A DNA stretch of 33,641 bases, taken from positions 2,348 through 35,988 of the forward strand of contig JAGORW010000003.1 in the NCBI GenBank assembly GCA_018062605.1. The letters are read 5' to 3'. Both the position numbers and the translations under genes were made by a program. Source of the stretch: Candidatus Woesebacteria bacterium (GTDB lineage: Bacteria; Patescibacteriota; Microgenomatia; UBA1406; HO2-37-13b). The notes below the pieces were generated by a model, which had not been told where the DNA came from, did no database searches, and saw nothing but the letters and a program-made list of their open reading frames with translations. How positions within the stretch are numbered: the stretch's first letter is position 1; every line of letters starts with the position of its first letter. Below, one piece after another: positions 30,504 to 33,641 of this stretch.

Positions 30504-30902
30504 TTGAGGTATAACTTACAGTGCAATAATCCACGTTGTACTGATATTTATACTTATGTCATAGAGAACTTTAACCATAGCACTAGTGTAAACGCCAATT
30601 ATGAAATCCTTATTAAGTACTTGAGGCTGAGCGGTTTTCAAAAAGACATTCTTAGGCATCAAGCTGAATATTGGCGCACTCATCCGGTCGTAGCACGTTA
30701 GACAGCCGCATACACGGAGAACGAAGATGGCACAGGCGAGCGCGTATTCAGATCTGGTGAGTTTCGCTCAGGTATGGAACAGATCATCCCTGAAACTGCA
30801 GAGGAAAGCTGCGGATTCGGGATGTCAATGGGATATCCAATGTTCATGTACAACACGTATTACCTAGATCCCTCAAGTGGTGTCATCATTGCTGTAGTGT
30901 AA
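30504..30902 (+). pseudogene. stop-interrupted ORF between kbl and tdh
   Basis: One frame runs from TTG 30504 to a TAG at 30699-30701 (65 codons, ending THPVVAR) and continues open to TAA 30900-30902, ending YNTYYLDPSSGVIIAVV. The second half has balanced codons and GC-richer DNA and leads straight into a strong terminator, so it looks like a real gene end. TAG is a normal stop elsewhere in the window, so readthrough is unlikely and decay or a false 5' half is more likely. A 46-codon ORF in another frame (30727-30867) has a good SD (GGAG, 9 nt before ATG) and is an alternative. I do not recognise either product. Confidence 0.35.
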
Positions 30903-30912
30903 CGTATTACAC

Positions 30913-30948
30913 GCGCGGCGCAGTTCATCTGTGACCGCGCTTTTTTTT
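30913..30948 (+). terminator. intrinsic terminator after the interrupted ORF
   Basis: The stem GCGCGG-CGCAG / CTGTG-A-CCGCGC closes on a TTCAT loop and is followed by eight T residues. It stops plus-strand transcription just before the convergent tdh 3' end. Confidence 0.9.
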
Positions 30949-30954
30949 GATATG

Positions 30955-31971
30955 TTAGGCTCCAATCACATTTAAAAGCACCTTTCCACACTCACCACTC
31001 TTCATTACCTTCATAGCTTCTTCAAAGTCTGCAAGGGCAAATTCATGGGTGATAATTTTTGTGAGATCAATCGCTCCTGACGTGAGTAATTCAGACGTTT
31101 GGTGCCACGTTTCCCAAATTCTCCTGCCGTACACAGACTGAATTGTTAATTCTTTATTAATCAAATAGGCACCCCAATCAAGCTCAATTTTCTGTTTTGG
31201 AATACCAAAGGCGACCACAGTACCACCAATGCGAACTGCATCAAACGCATTCTGGATGCCAACAGTTGAGCCGCTCATTTCGATCACTGAGTCATACGTT
31301 CCAAACCTATCTTCTGGCAGTCTTTCCAATGTTTCGGCACCAGAAAAATCTTCTGTGAGCTTACGACGATACGCAGTTGGATCAATTCCCGTAACATGTT
31401 TTGCACCATAGGCTTTCGCAACTGCGGCTGCGCAGAGCCCCGTAGGACCAAGACCGATAATCAGAACCCGTTTGTTTTTCACATCAGCTTTTGTGACCGC
31501 ATGAACAGAGTTGCCCAGCGGTTCTTGAACACTCATCGCCTTTGCAGGAATACGAATATCATTTTTCCAGGTTGTTCGAATAGGAATCGTGGCAAATTCT
31601 GCAAAACCACCATCTCGAGCCATACCAAAAAACATCATATTTTCGCAAATATGCCGATTGTCAATCTGACACTGATGACACGTTCCATCAAAAATATGTG
31701 TTTCTGAGGAGACCATGTCCCCTATTTTGAGGCTAGTCACTGTAGAATCAGCGTTAATCTCAACAATTTCCCCAACAACTTCGTGCCCAAGAATCACAGG
31801 CGGAGTAATATATGTTTGTACCCAAGGAATCCAATCATATATACCAATATCTGTGCCACAAATTGAAGCGTAATGGACCTTTATGAGAACCTCCCCACTC
31901 TTTGGAGATGGTTTTGGCACGTCTGTAACTTCAACACCCGGAGCAGGTTGAGATTTAACAACAGCAAGCAT
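30955..31971 (-). CDS. tdh: L-threonine 3-dehydrogenase (zinc MDR family)
   Basis: This 338-residue medium-chain dehydrogenase should oxidise threonine with NAD+ to 2-amino-3-ketobutyrate, the substrate of kbl. Catalytic zinc ligands are Cys38 (ASICGTDIGIYDW, typical of threonine dehydrogenases) and His63-Glu64 (GHEVVGEI). The Rossmann loop is VLIIGLGPTG. The structural-zinc site keeps the family spacing D95-x2-C98-x2-C101-x7-C109, but its first ligand is Asp instead of Cys; an acidic ligand there is known from Sulfolobus alcohol dehydrogenase (Glu). TATGAT ends 5 nt before the ATG. Confidence 0.8.
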   Translation of the reverse strand: MLAVVKSQPAPGVEVTDVPKPSPKSGEVLIKVHYASICGTDIGIYDWIPWVQTYITPPVILGHEVVGEIVEINADSTVTSLKIGDMVSSETHIFDGTCHQCQIDNRHICENMMFFGMARDGGFAEFATIPIRTTWKNDIRIPAKAMSVQEPLGNSVHAVTKADVKNKRVLIIGLGPTGLCAAAVAKAYGAKHVTGIDPTAYRRKLTEDFSGAETLERLPEDRFGTYDSVIEMSGSTVGIQNAFDAVRIGGTVVAFGIPKQKIELDWGAYLINKELTIQSVYGRRIWETWHQTSELLTSGAIDLTKIITHEFALADFEEAMKVMKSGECGKVLLNVIGA

Positions 31972-31982
31972 ACCTAATCATA

Positions 31983-32046
31983 CAGTTGAAATCGGTTGAA
32001 ATCAACGAACTAGTTTAAACTTGTTGAAACTGGTTTAAACTAGCGA
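31983..32046. repeat. intergenic GTTGAAATC / GTTTAAACT array
   Basis: About six 9-11 bp units (CAGTTGAAATCG, GTTGAAATCA, CTAGTTTAAACTT, GTTGAAACTG, GTTTAAACTAG) lie between the four-helix-bundle gene and tdh. Confidence 0.85.
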
Positions 32047-32055
32047 TAGAAAAAT

Positions 32056-32391
32056 TTAGCTTAGGTTAATACGCTTTCGAAGTGTTGTAATTTGTTTACA
32101 GATAATTTCATACTTTGCAATAAGATCCGCTGTAGGTAATAGTTGCATCCTTTCTACAATTACCAACAAGGTCATAACTTCATTCGCTGAGCCCAAAGCA
32201 ATCGATAAGTGATTGTGAAACACCTTTCGGCTTCGTAAGTAGCCTTCAGAAATATTTGCTGAAACCGAAATAGCAGCTCGCTTAAGCTGATTCGCTATCT
32301 CATACTCCCTAAGCAATTCAGGGCGTTTCAATAAATGAAAGATTTCTATGCTCAGATCGAGCGATGAATGATAGATTTTTAACTCAACCAT
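32056..32391 (-). CDS. four-helix-bundle protein (23S rRNA IVP / S23 family), second copy
   Basis: The 111-residue protein is a paralogue of the 7772-8116 product. It has the family start (ELKIYHSSLDLSIEIF), the IANQLKRAAISVSANISEGY motif and LSIALGSANEVMTLLVI. Identity with the other copy is moderate, so the duplication is not recent. It too is flanked on both sides by intergenic arrays (31983-32046 and 32442-32476). TAATCT ends 5 nt before the ATG. Its role is unknown. Confidence 0.85.
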   Translation of the reverse strand: MVELKIYHSSLDLSIEIFHLLKRPELLREYEIANQLKRAAISVSANISEGYLRSRKVFHNHLSIALGSANEVMTLLVIVERMQLLPTADLIAKYEIICKQITTLRKRINLS

Positions 32392-32441
32392 CCACTAGAT
32401 TACCATTGAAAGATGAAACAAATATTAAATCCTCACCCTAT

Positions 32442-32476
32442 TACTAGTTTCAATTAGTTTCAACTAGTTTCAACTT
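32442..32476. repeat. intergenic CTAGTTTCAA array
   Basis: Four 10-bp units (CTAGTTTCAA, TTAGTTTCAA, CTAGTTTCAA, CTTGTTAC) lie between ndk and the four-helix-bundle gene. Confidence 0.85.
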
Positions 32477-32477
32477 G

Positions 32478-33056
32478 TTACAGCATCGCTGCTTCTTCTA
32501 CCCTCTTGTAGCTGACAATTTCATCAGCATTAAACCACAAATCGACCTCATACTTAGCCTCTTCCAGGTCTCCTGAAGCATGAATCAAGTTGCGGATTGG
32601 GCGCTTTGCAGTGTTTGCTAAAAATGATGAATCGAATGAATAGTCACCTCGAATTGTACCGGAAGCTGCCTTCAAAGGTAATGTATGACCAACAATTCTT
32701 CGAACAAGCTCAACTGCATGTGGACCTTCCATCACAAATGCGAAAACTGGACCTTCTGTGATGTATTTATGAAGCCAAACGCGAACCATGTTGCCAATTT
32801 CTTCTGCATCATCTGTGCCTAATTCTTTCTTTGCATCAACACCCATTTCCTTATAATTTTCGAGAGTTTTTCCACCAATCCCCTTCCATAGGGCTGATCG
32901 ATCTGCTGGATAATGTTTTTCAGCATGCTCTGCTGTGACTTGAAGCATCTTGGAAGCAACAATTTTGAGTCCAACTTGCTCAAATCTTTTAACAATTTCG
33001 CCGGTCAAGCCGCGCATCACACCATCTGGTTTAACGACTACAAGTGTTTGTTCCAT
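32478..33056 (-). CDS. ndk: nucleoside-diphosphate kinase with an internal insertion
   Basis: This 192-residue kinase transfers the gamma phosphate between NTPs and NDPs through a phospho-histidine. Motifs are TLVVVKPDGVMRGLTGEIV at the start, VFAFVMEGPHAVELVRRIVG, and the active-site His in NLIHASG. Typical bacterial enzymes are about 140-150 residues. The extra length is an insertion of about 40-45 residues (about 55-105, including KGIGGKTLENYKEMGVDAKK) between the first domain half and the VFAFVMEG strand. Such long forms occur in some bacteria and archaea. No SD is seen. Confidence 0.9.
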   Translation of the reverse strand: MEQTLVVVKPDGVMRGLTGEIVKRFEQVGLKIVASKMLQVTAEHAEKHYPADRSALWKGIGGKTLENYKEMGVDAKKELGTDDAEEIGNMVRVWLHKYITEGPVFAFVMEGPHAVELVRRIVGHTLPLKAASGTIRGDYSFDSSFLANTAKRPIRNLIHASGDLEEAKYEVDLWFNADEIVSYKRVEEAAML

Positions 33057-33106
33057 GTGAAAATCAGAGAATAAATAGTAATAAGTTGAATCTATTATAG
33101 CAAAAA

Positions 33107-33160
33107 TGGTGGAAGAGTGAAGAGGTCAAGACGCAAAGTGGTGGAGAAGTTAAGTGCGAA
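33107..33160. repeat. intergenic GTGGTGGAAGAGTGAAGAGG-type purine-rich array
   Basis: The plus strand carries GGTGGAAGAGTGAAGAGGTCAAG and AAGTGGTGGAGAAGTTAAG, degenerate 9-bp units like those at 1211-1236. Confidence 0.65.
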
Positions 33161-33181
33161 TGAAGCCACACTGGGGACTAC

Positions 33182-33210
33182 TTGAGATGTACTATAGGAT
33201 ATGATATACT
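33182..33210 (+). promoter_or_regulatory. promoter TTGAGA-N17-TATACT for the gene at 33265
   Basis: TTGAGA (33182-33187), a 17-bp spacer and TATACT (33205-33210, with TGA ahead) give an extended -10. The start codon is 54 nt further on, so this transcript has a leader. Confidence 0.75.
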
Positions 33211-33264
33211 ATAACAAGCTCAGATGAGCACAAAGCACATTGCAAAAAATATAGGAGAGGAACA

Positions 33265-33641
33265 ATGATTTCCTGGAACAGACTAACAAATGTCCTAGTC
33301 GTACTTCTTGGAGTCACTATCGTACTTGCATTTCCAAGGCGATTTTTTCCATCCAACTACAACTGCAGCACACGCTGCAACAGCGAAGTTACCTTTAAGA
33401 TCAGTGATGATGCTGTCATCGTCGATAGCGATGGGCCGATCGGAATTCAAGGCGAGGTCTTGGATTCACCATTCCTTAATCTGGGTAAGACGTACGCATT
33501 CAAGTCGTGGGATCTTGAAACCGCGACTCTGAAGAAAGGCCAAGTGGTTACGTTTATGTGCAGTCTTTACACTCAAAAGAGTGCTGAACAGCATATCCGT
33601 AACTGTAGTTTGAGAGATCAAACTGTATCAACCGCTTCTCC
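33265..33641 (+). CDS. exported Cys-containing protein, truncated by the window edge
   Basis: The frame is open for 125 codons to the end of the window with no stop. It opens with MISWNRLTNVLVVLLGVTIVLA, a signal peptide or anchor, then a Cys-containing beta-rich domain (Cys in NYNCSTRCNSE, TFMCSL and IRNCSL). AGGAGAGG lies 4 nt before the ATG, one of the few strong SD sites here, and the promoter leaves a leader of about 45 nt. In these signals it resembles the 18716-19054 gene. I do not recognise the family. Confidence 0.65.
   Translation, partial: MISWNRLTNVLVVLLGVTIVLAFPRRFFPSNYNCSTRCNSEVTFKISDDAVIVDSDGPIGIQGEVLDSPFLNLGKTYAFKSWDLETATLKKGQVVTFMCSLYTQKSAEQHIRNCSLRDQTVSTAS

Noticed and set aside
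30727-30867. 46-codon SD-led ORF in another frame
   Set aside because: The SD is good but the translation looks random and ends inside the better-looking frame; kept only as an alternative.
1-33641. Alternative genetic code (TGA as glycine, as in Absconditabacteria and Gracilibacteria)
   Set aside because: TGA ends several clear genes (for example 15376-15378) and TAG and TAA are used likewise; reading TGA as sense would run genes into arrays.

Overview
The window looks like a contig from an ultra-small-genome bacterium of the Candidate Phyla Radiation (Patescibacteria), most like Microgenomates and relatives. This placement is inferred from gene content and style; there is no rRNA here. The evidence is: many N-terminally membrane-anchored Cys-rich surface proteins with Pro/Ser/Thr linkers, two 23S-IVP-type four-helix-bundle proteins, a sortase, a PEGA-domain protein, almost no Shine-Dalgarno sequences, and use of the standard bacterial code with TAA, TAG and TGA all acting as stops.

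Layout. Positions 108-1180 hold a small membrane protein and a glutaredoxin-like protein with a repetitive tail. Positions 1306-15089 are a large surface locus: three cohesin-like proteins (1953-2816 with a C-terminal LPKSG sorting signal; 3027-3632 and 12170-12787, both N-terminally anchored), four proteins ending in type I dockerins (one also with a von Willebrand A domain), one with half a dockerin, and one paralogue with none. Positions 15094-17530 hold a small protein, a 7TM protein and an ATP-grasp ligase fused to a retropepsin-like protease. Then come pth, tRNA-Leu with an unusual repeat/hairpin leader, a gene with a fully canonical promoter, SD and terminator, an SGNH hydrolase, tRNA-Ser, a phosphoribosyltransferase-like protein, a metallopeptidase, a zinc-ribbon membrane protein, a nucleotidyltransferase, a WecG/TagA-type glycosyltransferase, tRNA-Arg, mreB, a PEGA-domain protein, a sortase, kbl and tdh (threonine to glycine), a second four-helix-bundle protein, ndk, and a truncated exported protein at the right edge.

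How the parts fit. Cohesin-dockerin pairing plus a sortase and an LPKSG substrate suggest a non-catalytic, cellulosome-like cell-surface scaffold; no carbohydrate-active enzyme was recognised. Most genes appear to be transcribed leaderless: a -10 hexamer ends 5-8 nt (usually 6) before the start codon. Several apparent upstream starts are therefore promoter DNA, and I moved those starts downstream. Intergenic DNA is largely made of degenerate arrays of about 9-10 bp units built from GTTAAC/ACTAGT, CACCTCTT or TTTCAACT words. They often provide stop codons and -35-like hexamers.

Strongest leads for follow-up: the cohesin/dockerin/sortase system; the near-invariant TATAAT-N6-ATG architecture; the array DNA; the tandem 51-bp module, 16-codon ORF and antisense-loop hairpin ahead of tRNA-Leu; and the 7TM plus ATP-grasp-retropepsin fusion.
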